A stretch of 64,000 bases of DNA from Lamellibrachia satsuma (GCA_033239005.1 BSQZ01000099.1:999501-1063500), one strand, 5' to 3'. Positions 18,843 through 28,266 are shown, counted from the stretch's first letter. Made by a program: numbers and translations. The notes: generated by a model not told the origin, from the letters alone.

Positions 18843-19356
18843 TGACTACATTATGTATATTCTCACTCTGGTTTTGTCGTTTACTTGCAGCATGCATAGA
18901 GCTTACTGGCCGCTCGTCATGGCGGAAATGCAACAGATGACCATAGACCAACGGATCACGGCTACCGGTCAGTTTCGCGACAAACTCTACACCGACGGTC
19001 TGTTACCGTACTTCATGCGGCACGCCAGTCTTTGGCGTCATGTTGTCGCTGAAGTCCAGCGCCTCAAATTTGGCTATCGCCACCATGACATTCCACCAGA
19101 ATGCTGGGATGATAAGTGCCCCTCTGCTACAGATTTCCTCATTCATAGGAGGCGCTGGTCGGCCGTCATGGCCGACCTACAACACTACCCGAGAACACCG
19201 TCAGGTCGATCGCCATTACCGCGTCGCCGTCGATCGCCGTTACTGCGTCGACGTCGACGCACGCTCGCACCGTTGCCGCTGGACAACCTAGGACGACGCA
19301 CGACACGTCCTCTCGGTCGCCGCAAACTTTTGGTTCTGTTCAATAATGTCGGATGA
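18370..19356 (+). CDS. gene Z, two exons (P1)
   Basis: Exon 1 18370-18458 (donor GTAAGT), exon 2 18891-19356 (acceptor TTACTTGCAG), phase 2, 184 aa. The intron holds two TA arrays. Exon 1 encodes a short hydrophobic helix. Exon 2 carries repeats of W-x-x-V-(M/V)-x-x-(L/M): [27 protein letters not shown], then an Arg-rich tail of RRRRSPLL type. The same intron position and phase occur in P2 and P4. No known family; the basic tail could bind nucleic acid. Confidence 0.65.
18464..18526. repeat. (TA)n microsatellite in Z intron
   Basis: About 62 bases of TA starting six bases after the Z splice donor, followed by ATTT repeats. Confidence 0.95.
18752..18841. repeat. (TA)n microsatellite in Z intron
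   Basis: About 90 bases of TA ending 50 bases before the Z acceptor. P2's intron has only a short TA run here. Confidence 0.95.
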
Positions 19357-19505
19357 ACTGGTACCCATGCTGAACTTCTATACTTATATATCACATTTTA
19401 ATTTTTAACTTCTTTAATATGTAACTGTACTTCTTTTCATATATATTAAATTTTGCTTCATGTTATATTCCCGTCTTGTATTGCGTTCTTGTTACAAATG
19501 CACAT

Positions 19506-19658
19506 AGTCAATTTTCACCCTGCTACAATTTTTTTACTGAACGGTCCGATTTCCATATTCCAACGGATAAATTGCACCCATGCATGTCGGCTAAATATTA
19601 CATATAACATACTACCATTATATTTAACGGTTTTCATTTTATTACGTCTTATGTCCAC

Positions 19659-19715
<57 letters not shown>

Positions 19716-19916
19716 TGGCTATAACAGACCTCAATGCGTGTGTGCATATTTTACACATAGTCAATTTTCACCCTGCTACATTTTATTTACTGAACGGTCC
19801 GATTTCCATATTCCAACGGATAAATTGCACCCATGCATGTCGACTAAATATTACATCTAACATACTACCATTATATTTAACGGTTTTCATTTTATTACGT
19901 CTTATGTCCACTACAA
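19506..19916. repeat. direct repeat (about 160 bp, two copies) around a TA array
   Basis: Copies at about 19506-19662 and 19756-19914 share caattttcaccctgctaca, the block actgaacggtccgatttcc and gcacccatgcatgtcg, with few differences. A 50-base TA array (19663-19713) and a short unique piece separate them. P2 has one full copy near 45090-45245. No gene between Z and the right TIR. Confidence 0.85.
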
Positions 19917-20044
19917 CAAGCCTCAGTCCTACATCAATAGCGTACTTTGCAACAGTGTTGCCGTTTTTTTCACTGATTAGCTCGACTCCGTTGCTACATT
20001 GTTCCGATTAGCATTCTTTGATCTCGCACTATGGCTCACAGCTG

Positions 20045-20379
20045 GATAAACGCTTCGGCTTACAGTTAACTCCTGTCGTTACGACGTCCAATTAGCATTA
20101 GCTCGCCACTCGGACTGGTCACTCCGTCCCGTCTTTCTCGTCTCCTCGTTAGGTCCTTTGATCTCAGTTATTAATTACCCTCTTCATTAACAATCTTCTT
20201 TCATCTCAATTATTAATCTTCCTCTCCTCACGCGCCCCGCGGAGCGGGGCGGGGCCCCTCTACTCCCCCCTCACGTCACTCATGCGTGAACAGGCCGCTA
20301 GGGGGCGCTATTAACCAAAATCGGTCATGCGTAGCCACCACCACAAAATTTGAGGTCCCAAAACCTCCCACATACTACT
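20045..20379. repeat. P1 right terminal inverted repeat
   Basis: Inverse of 6299-6637; outer end reads ccacatactact. Includes the CCCCGC-rich stretch and the block with aggccgctagggggcgc. Confidence 0.93.
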
Positions 20380-20385
20380 AACGTC
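20380..20385. repeat. P1 target-site duplication, right (AACGTC)
   Basis: Exact repeat of 6293-6298, directly after the right TIR. Confidence 0.93.
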
Positions 20386-23300
20386 ATCTATGTCGCCATT
20401 GTGGTCTCGCAGTCGATACGTATGCAGAGCTAAAACGTCACGTAGAGAGTCATTCGATACCGTCTGAGAATTCTTATTCGATAGCACCACCTAGCAACCT
20501 AGAGAATCATTCGACACCGCCTGAGCATTCTTATTCGATAGCACCACCTAGCAACCTAGAGAATCATTCGACACGGTCTGAGCGTTCTTATTCGATAGTA
20601 CCACCTAGCGACCTCGCAAATAAAAAGAAATACTCGTGTAAATGCAATGAGACGTTCGTAAGATGGAACGATCTACAGCGTCACGTAAGAACAACATTTC
20701 GTCTTACCACCACCACCACATACACGTGTACGAAATGTAGACTGAATTTCAAGAGATACGACAATCTACAGCGTCACGTAAAAACAACATGTTGTCTTAA
20801 AAAAAGACCATCACATACACGTGTACGAAATGCGGAAAGAATTGCAAGACACACATCAACCTGATCAGACACGACCTGTTCAAACACGAACCACCACCAC
20901 CACCGTCACTACCTCCACCACCGAAGAGATCAAACGCAGATCACCCGCTAGTTACCGACGAAGATCCCGTCGACCCACCTGCTCGACTTCCCTTTGCCGA
21001 TAACCTGTCGTTCGAGCGCACTGGCAAACCACGCGTGACGAGAGGACCTCTCCAGTGCAGGTACGATTACAGATTAACCACGCTAGACACGACCGTTCTA
21101 GAGATGCCTTTGAAGAAAATGTACCAGGAACAGACCAATGCCTTCAAGATTAACCTCAGTTACGGATTCGTACTGATGAACAAGAACACGGGACGATACA
21201 AGTACTATCACTCCTCGTGTAATTGCTGTGGACGATACCTGGACGAAACCAGTCTCGTCACCAACAGCGAGGATTTTGACGACTTTCTCGAACGCATCCG
21301 CGAAACCGACGTCTTGCAGTGGGCCATCAATCAAAGACCGGATTCTGCGTGTCTGTGCGAACTCGTGACCAATGTCACATTTTTCGTCAACCGAATCGTC
21401 GATCATTCGATAGGATGTGTAAACATGATCCCTCTTCCAGTCTACATCAAGAAGAACAAAGCCGTCGTCGGTCTGGACAAAGACTACAAACATTTCAAAA
21501 GGTACACTGATAACCTGTGTCTCTTCCGGTGTCTGGCCCTGCATCGTGGATGTGACATACGCCAATTGGAACCAGCAGTGAAGACGCTGTACGAGGCTTA
21601 CAACCAAGACGGTGTACCCATGGAACAATTTGCTGGGGTCACGATGAAAGACCTCTATCGAATGTGTGTGTGTGTACAGTCTCGTCAAACCGGATGAGGA
21701 GGACGAACGACCGATCGCCGAACTCATCCGTCGATCGATCTGTAAATATCCTACCACGCTCTACCTCAACCTTCACGAGACACATTTCTCCTTCATCCAG
21801 GATGCGCGCATGTATTGTCACTCGTACAGATGTCGGAAATGCAACGCGTTGCGGACACACGCATGGAAGTTACGTCAGCACGAGAGCACGTGTACGGGAG
21901 GCGTGCGTCGAATCTTTCCTGGTGGCGTGTACCATTCGACTCCGACGATATTCGAACGACTGGACGACGAGAACATCCGAGTGAACGAATCGTTGCGGTA
22001 CTACCCGTACCGAGCCACTTTTGATTTCGAGTATTGGTTCGACACCGGACAACTTCCGTCTGACAGCGACAGGGTTCACTGGATTGCACGTCACGTTCCA
22101 CTGAGCGTCAGCGTGGCGTCAAACGTACCAGGACACGAACGAGTGAAATGTCTCGTCACGAACGGAGACACCAACAAGTTGGTGATCGACATGATGGCCA
22201 TTCTGATATCGATGAGTGACGCCGCGTACGACAGCATCAAAGACTCGTACGAGAGCGTGTTGGATCAACTCGCAGAAGCAATGATGCGTTGGGACGAACA
22301 AGAGGAGACTGCATGGTCAGCAGTCAACGATAAGAAGAAATCTCGACGTACAAAAAATCCATACAAAAAGCTGATGGGACAACTGTATGGATGGATGCGT
22401 CAGTTACCCGTCGTCGGGTTTAATTCGGGTCATTACGATCTCAATGCCATCAAACAGTTCCTCGTACCTTACTTTCTGTCCACTGCAAAGGAAGAGAGGA
22501 AGCGAGAGGAAGAAGAAGAAAAGAACGAGGGTGTCGGCTCGTTTTTCGTCGTCAAGAGCAACAACACTTTCATGTGTCTTTCGACGGATCAGCGTAAATT
22601 CCTAGACATGACCAACTACATAGCCCCTGGGTTCAGTTACGACAAGTATCTGAAAGCGTACGGATGCGAGATGACGAAAGGTCATTTCCCGTACGAGTAC
22701 ATGGATCGACTGGAGAAGCTCGACGATACCGCTCTTCCGCCGAAAGAGGCCTTCGTCAGTCGTCTGAAGAACGAAGTTACTTCCGACGAGGATTACGCCA
22801 GTTGTCAGGAGGCCTGGCGCGACAACGACATGACGACGTTGCGATATTTTCTCGTCTGGTACAACAACAGGGACGTGGTTCCCTTTCTGCAGGCCATCGA
22901 CAGACAGTTTGACTTCTATCAACAGCGAGGGATAGACATGCTCAAGCAAGGCACCAGCGTACCTGGTCTGACCCTGTTGTACTTGTTCAACGACCTTCCG
23001 GAGAAGACCTACTTTACCATCTTCAACGAGAAGAACAACGATCTGCACGACCTCGTCAAAGATAACATTTCCGGTGGTCCGTCGATTATATTCCACCGCT
23101 ATCACGAGAAAGGGATCACCACGCTACGTCTGAACGAGTACGGAAAGGTTGCCCGTCCGTGTCGATCGATCGTCGGATACGACGCGTACGCGCTGTATCT
23201 GTGGTCGCTCATGCAAGACATGCCTATGGGAAGGTACACGCGACGGCGGGTTGAGGACTTCCGTCCCGAATCGGCGCAGCTGTACGGACAGATGGCTGCG

Positions 23301-23400
23301 GAATGGCTGACGTGGGAATCCGAACGCACGGGACTTTCCATACGACATCAGATCAACGGACAAGAGAAACGGATAGGCAAGCATTGGGTGGATGGATGGG
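20386..23400 (+). mobile_element. host Polinton H, right part (polymerase gene)
   Basis: Continuation of the element into which P1 inserted. The sequence resumes in the polymerase zinc-finger region and follows it until about 23398, where identity to P2 stops abruptly and unrelated arm-like sequence begins. The remaining polymerase, ATPase and capsid genes of H are absent. Confidence 0.8.
20440..20612 (+). repeat. 57-bp in-frame repeat, three copies, in polymerase linker
   Basis: Three 57-base units (19 codons) with cattcgacaccgcctgagc and attcgatagcaccacctagc, between zinc fingers 1 and 2. P1 and P2 have a single equivalent segment. The length is a multiple of three, so the expansion kept the frame. 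Confidence 0.85.
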
Positions 23401-23604
23401 GTCACCGCTGATAAGGGCTGCGATTGGTATGCAGGCCGAGTAGGCAACTGCTAGCGGTCTAGCGATAATAAAACACCAGTCAACCGACTGCTGGTCTGGT
23501 TCATAGTACGTCTCTCGTTGCTTGGTAACTCTTGTTCTATTAATATACACGAAATGATCGACTTCCATGTGTCTCACTCCGGTTTTCATTTCATTTTATT
23601 TCAG

Positions 23605-23905
23605 CTTTCATCGTCAACGATGGATCCACGTGATGTCCGAACTCTTATCCACCACGTCATGCGTGGACAATGATGACGATGATGACTACGACAGCCCCAC
23701 GATCACAGAGGATTGGACTGCTAAATGCAACCAACGCGCAGCATTACTCGACCATAGACGGGTGTGGTCCAAGGTGATGGACCAACTCGTACAGGACAAC
23801 AAAAAAGCCCGTCGTCGACCATGCACTTTGACGGAAAGGCGCGGACGGTCACTGTCACGATTGGTGGTGCACCACGCCAGTTGCCTGCTGTCACAGTTCG
23901 ATTAA
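23605..23905 (+). pseudogene. gene Z, second exon only
   Basis: After an acceptor (TTTATTTCAG) one base completes a phase-2 codon, then about 99 codons. Two W-x-x-V-M-x-x-L repeats (RWIHVMSEL, VWSKVMDQL), an Asp run between them and a basic tail. Exon 1 would lie left of 23400 and is missing, so this copy is headless. Confidence 0.6.
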
Positions 23906-24032
23906 TGTCATCGCACAAAGAACGATGAACAATATGTTAAAATAAAATACCCATATTTCTTTGCTTTCGTATGATTTCATATATCGTTATTTTTAAATAA
24001 TAAATTTTGCTTATGGTTTTATTTAATAAGGT

Positions 24033-24554
24033 GTGTTGTTGGTTTCTCACTACGCTAACAAAAGAAATAGCAGCAGCGATCATATACAGATGACGGTAAG
24101 TCGAATAGATAAAATATGGGATCGTACGGATGCCATGTTGAACCAACAGACATTCGATGTAGCGGTAGACGAGGCCTGCATTCGTTATACGTACGCCGAG
24201 GTGCTTCGTATGTTGAGTCTGTCGGACAATGACTATTACGTACCGTCGACCTGGTTGGTCAACCACGCTCTACGTTGGGTTGTCACAACCTTTATCGCGA
24301 GATTCGAGAAACGTCAATGGCGTCTCCATATGGTAGTGAAGGTCAGAAACACCATCGTAAGTATGGTAGTGAAGGTCAGAAACACCATCGTAAGTCAATA
24401 CAAAGATACGTGCTCTGTTAGTAGTAGTAGTAGTACTAGTGACGGTGGTGACGAGGCGCCCATGGTGCCGGCAGATGTTCGTGATCGAGCGCGTCGACAA
24501 TTAGCGGCGACAAGAACGGAAAACACCAATCAATGCAACGACGTGCCCTACTAG
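24033..24554 (+). CDS. accessory protein X-like
   Basis: Matches X from MTVSRIDKIWDR onward (YTYAEVLRML, YYVPSTWLVNHALRW). A strong donor follows ATGACG (GTAAGT, intron from 24096), as in P1 and P2. A 33-base tandem duplication near 24330-24395 repeats MVVKVRNTIVS. The C-terminus runs directly into a Ser run and a DEAPMVPADVRDRARRQL module, homologous to the separate terminal exons of P1 and P2. The first part of the ORF lacks the SIM exon. Confidence 0.5.
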   Translation: MLLVSHYANKRNSSSDHIQMTVSRIDKIWDRTDAMLNQQTFDVAVDEACIRYTYAEVLRMLSLSDNDYYVPSTWLVNHALRWVVTTFIARFEKRQWRLHMVVKVRNTIVSMVVKVRNTIVSQYKDTCSVSSSSSTSDGGDEAPMVPADVRDRARRQLAATRTENTNQCNDVPY

Positions 24555-24617
24555 TAGTGATTAAACAGGTGTTACTGACAGTGATTAAGCAGGCGTGTCT
24601 TTTGTTCTTGTCTATAG

Positions 24618-24899
24618 ATAAATAGCGGCCTCGACCAACTCAAAACGGCATACGAGGAGACGACGATGAAGGCACCGCCACCCCGCTCGCACACGCCACC
24701 ACCACCACCCCGCTCGCAGACGCCACTGCAGCCACCCAACTCGCAGACGCCGCCGCCGTCTCGCTCGCAGACGCCACCACTACAGAGATTATGTACTTAC
24801 GAAAGATGCAGCAGCAGGCTTAATGCAACCCCGAGTTCGACGTGGACGATCAGCAGATCGGAGCATAGCGCAATGTCAGATATCATGGTGATGCTATAA
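24618..24899 (+). CDS. exon Y-like, Pro-rich
   Basis: Begins after acceptor TCTATAG (24611-24617), phase 0: INSGLDQLKTAYEE, the conserved Y opening. The rest is Pro/Ser/Gln/Thr repeats (PPRSHTPPPPPRSQTP) and a short tail to 24899. The conserved helical C-terminus is lost. Distance and phase to the X donor at 24096 match the P1/P2 arrangement. Confidence 0.5.
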   Translation: MNSGLDQLKTAYEETTMKAPPPRSHTPPPPPRSQTPLQPPNSQTPPPSRSQTPPLQRLCTYERCSSRLNATPSSTWTISRSEHSAMSDIMVML

Positions 24900-24960
24900 G
24901 CAACAACAGCGACGACAGCAACAAAATGACGGTAAGTGTATGCAGAAATGTCTAGTCTGA
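24896..24960 (+). pseudogene. remnant of an X first exon with donor
   Basis: ISNNSDDSNKMT-like coding followed by GTAAGTG at about 24933, the same donor context (ATGACG|GTAAGT) as the X copy at 24090. Nothing of X follows. It marks a second X/Y unit in tandem. Confidence 0.4.
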
Positions 24961-25014
24961 GCAGTCTTACATAGCAAACGTTAAACAAAGCAGACAGTTG
25001 ACGTAAGCTACTAT

Positions 25015-25125
25015 AACACAATAACAAATTTGTCAAAGCCAGAAAGTAATGCGAAAGGAAACGCCAGATAGCCGCTAGGACACAATAACAAATTTGTCAA
25101 AGTCAGAGTAATGCGAAAACAAAAT
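25015..25125. repeat. imperfect direct repeat, about 60 bp
   Basis: acacaataacaaatttgtca followed by an agtaatgcgaaa block occurs twice (about 25017 and 25081). Between 24960 and 25343 I see no gene; a TATA-like attaaata near 25300 precedes the next ORF. Confidence 0.75.
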
Positions 25126-25343
25126 TCCAGAAACTCGACGTAGAGCTGACGTAAACCACTAGAACAATAAGCAATCCCTCACAACGAAAAACAGATACGA
25201 TTAGCCTGTCAGCTAACCGAAGCTGAAACCCAAATCCCATTTATCACGCGTAAAAAACCAAGTCACTGGGTCGTAGGCGAACGTTGCATAATATCACCGG
25301 TATTAAATAGAGCGCATGTAATTTTGAACAACATAAAGTCAGA

Positions 25344-25853
25344 ATGAATCGTCCTATATACTTCAGATGCGAAAACAGTTTCCTATCTAACTTCTACGTG
25401 TGTATGATACATGCATGGGGTCATGCTTTTAACACCGTTGAAGCTGCGTACATGTACAGGAAATTCATAAGTAAAATAGATAAAATATGGGATCGTACGA
25501 ATTCCATGTTGGACCAACAGACATTCGATGTAGAGGTAGACGAGGCCTGCGTTCGTTATACGTGCACCGAGGTGGTTCGTATGTTGGCTGTATCAGACGA
25601 TGAGTATTACGTGCCATCGTCCTGTTTTGTCTACCACACCCTACGTTGTGTTATTGCAGTCTTTACGGCGAGATTCGAGAAACTACAATGGCGAATCGAT
25701 ATGATAGAGAAGGTTAGAAATGCCATCGATAGTCAATACAAAGATACGTGCCCTGCTAGTAGTAGTAGTAGTGATGGTTATGACAAGGCACCTATGCCGC
25801 CGGCAGACGTTCGTGATAGTAGTGATGAAATACGTTTTACTGACAGTGACTAA
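25344..25853 (+). CDS. in-frame NADAR N-terminus / X fusion
   Basis: 169 aa. Residues 1-41 are the NADAR start (MNRPIYF, FLSNFYVCMIHAW, NTVEAAYMYRKF). From residue 42 it becomes X (ISKIDKIWDRTNSM to WRIDMIEKVRNAIDSQYKD), then a Ser run and a DKAPMPPADVRD module. The rest of NADAR resumes at 26922, so an X/Y cassette sits inside the NADAR gene. Whether the chimera is expressed is unknown; it keeps no complete NADAR active site. Confidence 0.55.
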   Translation: MNRPIYFRCENSFLSNFYVCMIHAWGHAFNTVEAAYMYRKFISKIDKIWDRTNSMLDQQTFDVEVDEACVRYTCTEVVRMLAVSDDEYYVPSSCFVYHTLRCVIAVFTARFEKLQWRIDMIEKVRNAIDSQYKDTCPASSSSSDGYDKAPMPPADVRDSSDEIRFTDSD

Positions 25854-25881
25854 GCAGGTGTGTCTTTTTTCCTGTGTACAG

Positions 25882-26508
25882 ATAAGCAACGGTTTGCATC
25901 AATTGAGGAAGGCGTACGAGGAGGATGATGATGACAAAAAGACTGTGACTGCGATGCCAAGAAAACGCATAACGCCACCATTGGCAGACAATTACCTGCG
26001 GTGGTACTTGATCAACAAAAGACAGCTGGTATCGCAGTCGCTGTCATCCGAAACATCGCCACCGCAGCAATAGCTGTCGTCAGCACCACAGACGTCAGCG
26101 GTGACGTCAGTCATGTCACCGGCAACACCACCGCAGCAGCTGTCGTCACCACCGTCACCACCACCATCGCAGCTGTCCCCAGCACCGCAGACGTCAGCAG
26201 TGACGTCACCACCGTCGTCACCGCAGCCATCATCATCATTGGCGATGTTCAGTCCGGTGTCACCACCGTTGTCACCGCAGCCATCATCATCAGCGCTGTT
26301 CAATCCGGTGTCAACTTCGTACAATCAACATGAGTCGTCGTCGTCATCTTCACCCGTACTACTACCATGTCACCCGATACCACTGCTGATGATCGAACAA
26401 TCCAGAATGATGTTAGAAGCCATAAGCAACATAGTCATGCATACAACCATAAACACACCTCTAACAGTAGCTCAAGCCACGCACGCTATGTGCACTTCGA
26501 CACTGTAA
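25882..26508 (+). pseudogene. exon Y-like, Pro/Ser-rich, one stop
   Basis: Acceptor CCTGTGTACAG then phase-0 ISNGLHQLRKAYEEDDDD. An in-frame TAG at 26071-26073 interrupts; the same frame continues through SPPSPPPSQLSPAPQTSAV-type repeats to a C-terminus (LMIEQSRMMLEAISNIVMHT) matching Y in P1 and P2, ending at 26508. One base change separates it from an open exon. Confidence 0.5.
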
Positions 26509-26921
26509 GAGGACCTACGGTCATGCATCATACATGACAAAGCATCCTTCAACAGATGGCTACTGTGAACACACACACACACGCACACGCACACGCACAC
26601 GCACACACCTTTATAAGTATTTCATCATATATATTAGTTGTGTTACGTTGTAATGTAGTCTATATATCACATGTCATATCTAACCATAACCGTTATTAGT
26701 ATTTAATCATAGATATTAGTTGAGGTATCTATCTTGTATTTGTAATGTATCCTACATATCACATGTCATATGTAACCTTTATTAGTATTTGATCATATAT
26801 TAGTTGATGTATGTATCTTTGTATTACTTTGTATTGTATCTGATTTCGTATTCTATCAATACAATATATATTATATATACTTTGCGTCTTTTATGGCGAT
26901 ACTGTGACTGCGAAAAGGATG
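26509..26921. other. AT-rich stretch with (AC)n; no gene
   Basis: Includes a CA/GCACAC microsatellite at about 26570-26608 and three loose repeats of a tagttg-atgtatc-tttgta type between 26630 and 26830. Confidence 0.7.
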
Positions 26922-27244
26922 CTAGCCACACGAACCGGAATACAGGCAAGACCATCCGAGAGAAGAAGCATTTACGTGCACAACGAAACAAACAGAGACG
27001 AGCTGTAATGATCGCGTTAGTTGCGATTAAACTTCACGACACGACACTCCGCAAACGATTGTTAAACAAACATCCATCGTCGTTAAAGGAATGCGTGAGA
27101 AGCAGGGAAGGATTCTGGAGCATGCTCAACTACACTGGACAGACTGGGCAGAACGTATTGGGTGCGATACTCGTGAATTGTCGTGAGTTCATTCGAAAAA
27201 ACCAGGCGATAGGAATGTGCACAGCAACAACGCCCAGACGATAG
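26922..27244 (+). pseudogene. NADAR C-terminal part
   Basis: From about TIREKKHLRAQRNKQRR through MIALVAIKLHDTTLRKRLL and REGFWSMLNYTGQTGQNVLG to CREFIRKN, colinear with residues 65-150 of the P1 and P2 proteins. Its N-terminal part is 1.4 kb upstream at 25344-25466. Conserved Asp/Trp of the RADW motif are replaced. Confidence 0.7.
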
Positions 27245-27354
27245 GAATGTGCGTCGATAGCGCAACGAGTGCCAACGCACACAGCTGGCGAGATAAGGAA
27301 AGGCGCGCGACAAGATCGCCCAGCTATATAAGGGAGCCACCGCTCTAAAGGACG

Positions 27355-27428
27355 GCGCACACGAGAGCTATCTGCTGAGCCAACAGCCACGCGTGGCTGT
27401 TGGCTCAGCTGATAGCTCTCGTGTGCGC
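27355..27428. repeat. 74-bp near-perfect palindrome
   Basis: Two 37-base arms meeting at CCACGCGTGG with no loop and a single mismatch (T27373 against T27410). Outer ends gcgcacacgagagctatc and gatagctctcgtgtgcgc. A TATA box (agctatataagg, about 27322-27333) lies 25 bases upstream. Could be a cruciform-forming replication or regulatory element, or a transposon end. Confidence 0.9.
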
Positions 27429-27603
27429 TGCGTTTACCGTGAGCAATGCGCCACACGAGGCGGTGAGCAAAATATCTATCGTGTTTAATATTTTTCGCCT
27501 CGCGAGTCCAAAGTCTCGCCGTCTGCGGGACGCGTAAGCTACGTGCTGAGCTGCAAAAATCAACTGGCTAATGAAAATCCGTAGAGTTTACGTCATTTCA
27601 GAA

Positions 27604-27769
27604 ATGGCGACTACCAGCGAAATTGTGAAAGACGTCCTTTTGGAGGATAAACTTGTCCAGATGTGGCCGGATTACCCATGCCTTTACGATGTTCGTTCGG
27701 CGGCATTCAAAAACAGAAATGTACGACAGCTGGCAATGGAGGAAATTGCCGGCAAGCTGGAGCAAAACG
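27604..27769 (+). CDS. MADF-domain protein, exon 1 (Harbinger accessory gene)
   Basis: From ATG 27604 to donor G|GTACGT at 27770, phase 1. Residues read MATTSEIVKDVLLEDKLVQM, then YPCLYDVRSAAFKNRNVRQ and AMEEIAGKLEQN: the first two helices of a MADF (Myb/SANT-like) DNA-binding domain. PIF/Harbinger transposons encode such a partner protein that helps the transposase bind its ends. The third helix is in exon 2 at 46032; the intron now contains all of P2. An upstream in-frame ATG at 27571 is possible. Confidence 0.8.
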
Positions 27770-27929
27770 GTACGTACTACGTAGCCGTATGGCCTATTTG
27801 GAAGTTTCTCAAGTATGATGATGCCTATTGTTGGGCACTAATGCTGGTGCTACCATCCAGATATACTGTCATGTACATGTTCAGGTTCCGCTGATTAAAG
27901 GTTATTTTCACTAAGATTTAAGTGTCGGT

Positions 27930-27935
27930 CACGTC
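27930..27935. repeat. P2 target-site duplication, left (CACGTC)
   Basis: Directly before the AGTAGTATAC terminus; repeated exactly at 45785-45790. Confidence 0.95.
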
Positions 27936-28144
27936 AGTAGTATACGGAGGCATCTCAGACCTCCTTATCGCCGCAATCTAAGATCAAAGGAAGATCAAGG
28001 AAAGGCCCCTAATATCGCCCAGCCGCTGAAGAGTGCGCGCAGCCAATGAGAGAGCAGTAGAGCGCCCCCTGGCGAGCGTAGGTGAGCGTAGTGCATGATG
28101 GGTAACGTAAGCGCCCCCTAGGGACTGGAGGAGGAACTAATATT
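27936..28144. repeat. P2 left terminal inverted repeat
   Basis: Inverse of 45576-45784, nearly identical through agtagtatacggaggcatct to the ggaggaggaac block. Contains two gcgccccctrg motifs. From 28145 to 28476 there is no gene; a partial repeat of the gcgcccccta-gactggaggaggaac block follows. Confidence 0.93.
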
Positions 28145-28266
28145 GGCCTAGTTACCGGAGCGCCCCCCTAGCGACTGGAGGAGGAACGAACATGGACCCA
28201 GTTACGTTTACCGGAGGGTCGTTAACCTAATAAGGAGACGAACACGATCGTACGGTGCACACGTAT

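Larger units (their letters stand above)
6299..20379 (-). mobile_element. Polinton/Maverick element P1, complete ends, internally deleted
   Basis: 14,081 bp bounded by inverted repeats of about 335 bp that start AGTAGT, with exact 6-bp duplications outside. Gene order from the left: protease, capsid, core-like, penton-like, membrane protein, integrase, two tiny membrane proteins, conserved 263-aa protein, truncated polymerase (all minus), two terminal exons, Y, X, RPA-like, NADAR (minus), gene Z (plus). Compared with P2 it lacks the polymerase core, ATPase and small basic protein. It sits inside the polymerase gene of another Polinton. Confidence 0.95.
20386..23411 (+). pseudogene. DNA polymerase B of host element H, interrupted and truncated
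   Basis: Reads zinc fingers, OTU-like segment (DNLCLFRC near 21510), exonuclease motifs (FDFEYWFDT; GFNSGHYDLNAIK; WYNNRDVVPF) and the first palm motif region (YDAYALYLWSLMQDMP). Breaks: P1 insertion at the start; frameshift in an A run near 20795; loss of about 20 bases near 21665 (frames 21035-21697 and 21666-23411); truncation at about 23398 before the KxxNSxYG and DTD motifs. It encodes no active enzyme. Confidence 0.87.
23401..27244 (+). mobile_element. rearranged Polinton accessory-gene block
   Basis: Plus-strand pieces in the order Z exon 2, X, Y, X start, NADAR N-terminus fused to X, Y, NADAR C-terminus. This order is not found in P1 or P2 and indicates duplications and insertions within accessory arms. 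No TIR or TSD is visible at either side. Its left edge cuts the H polymerase gene; its right edge meets the sequence before the 74-bp palindrome. Confidence 0.6.
27245..27935 (+). mobile_element. PIF/Harbinger transposon, left part (approximate)
   Basis: Holds the first exon of the MADF gene and the start of its intron, up to the P2 insertion. The rest of the transposon is at 45785-47300. The left end of the element is not identified; the palindrome and promoter-like sequence may or may not belong to it. Confidence 0.55.

Noticed and set aside
20821..21003. Independent small gene in the H polymerase region
   Set aside because: Out-of-frame reading of the third zinc finger after an A-run frameshift.
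26001..26333. Ala/Thr/Val-rich 110-aa ORFs on both strands
   Set aside because: Alternative frames of the Pro/Ser repeat region of the Y-like exon; only the frame matching Y at both ends was kept.
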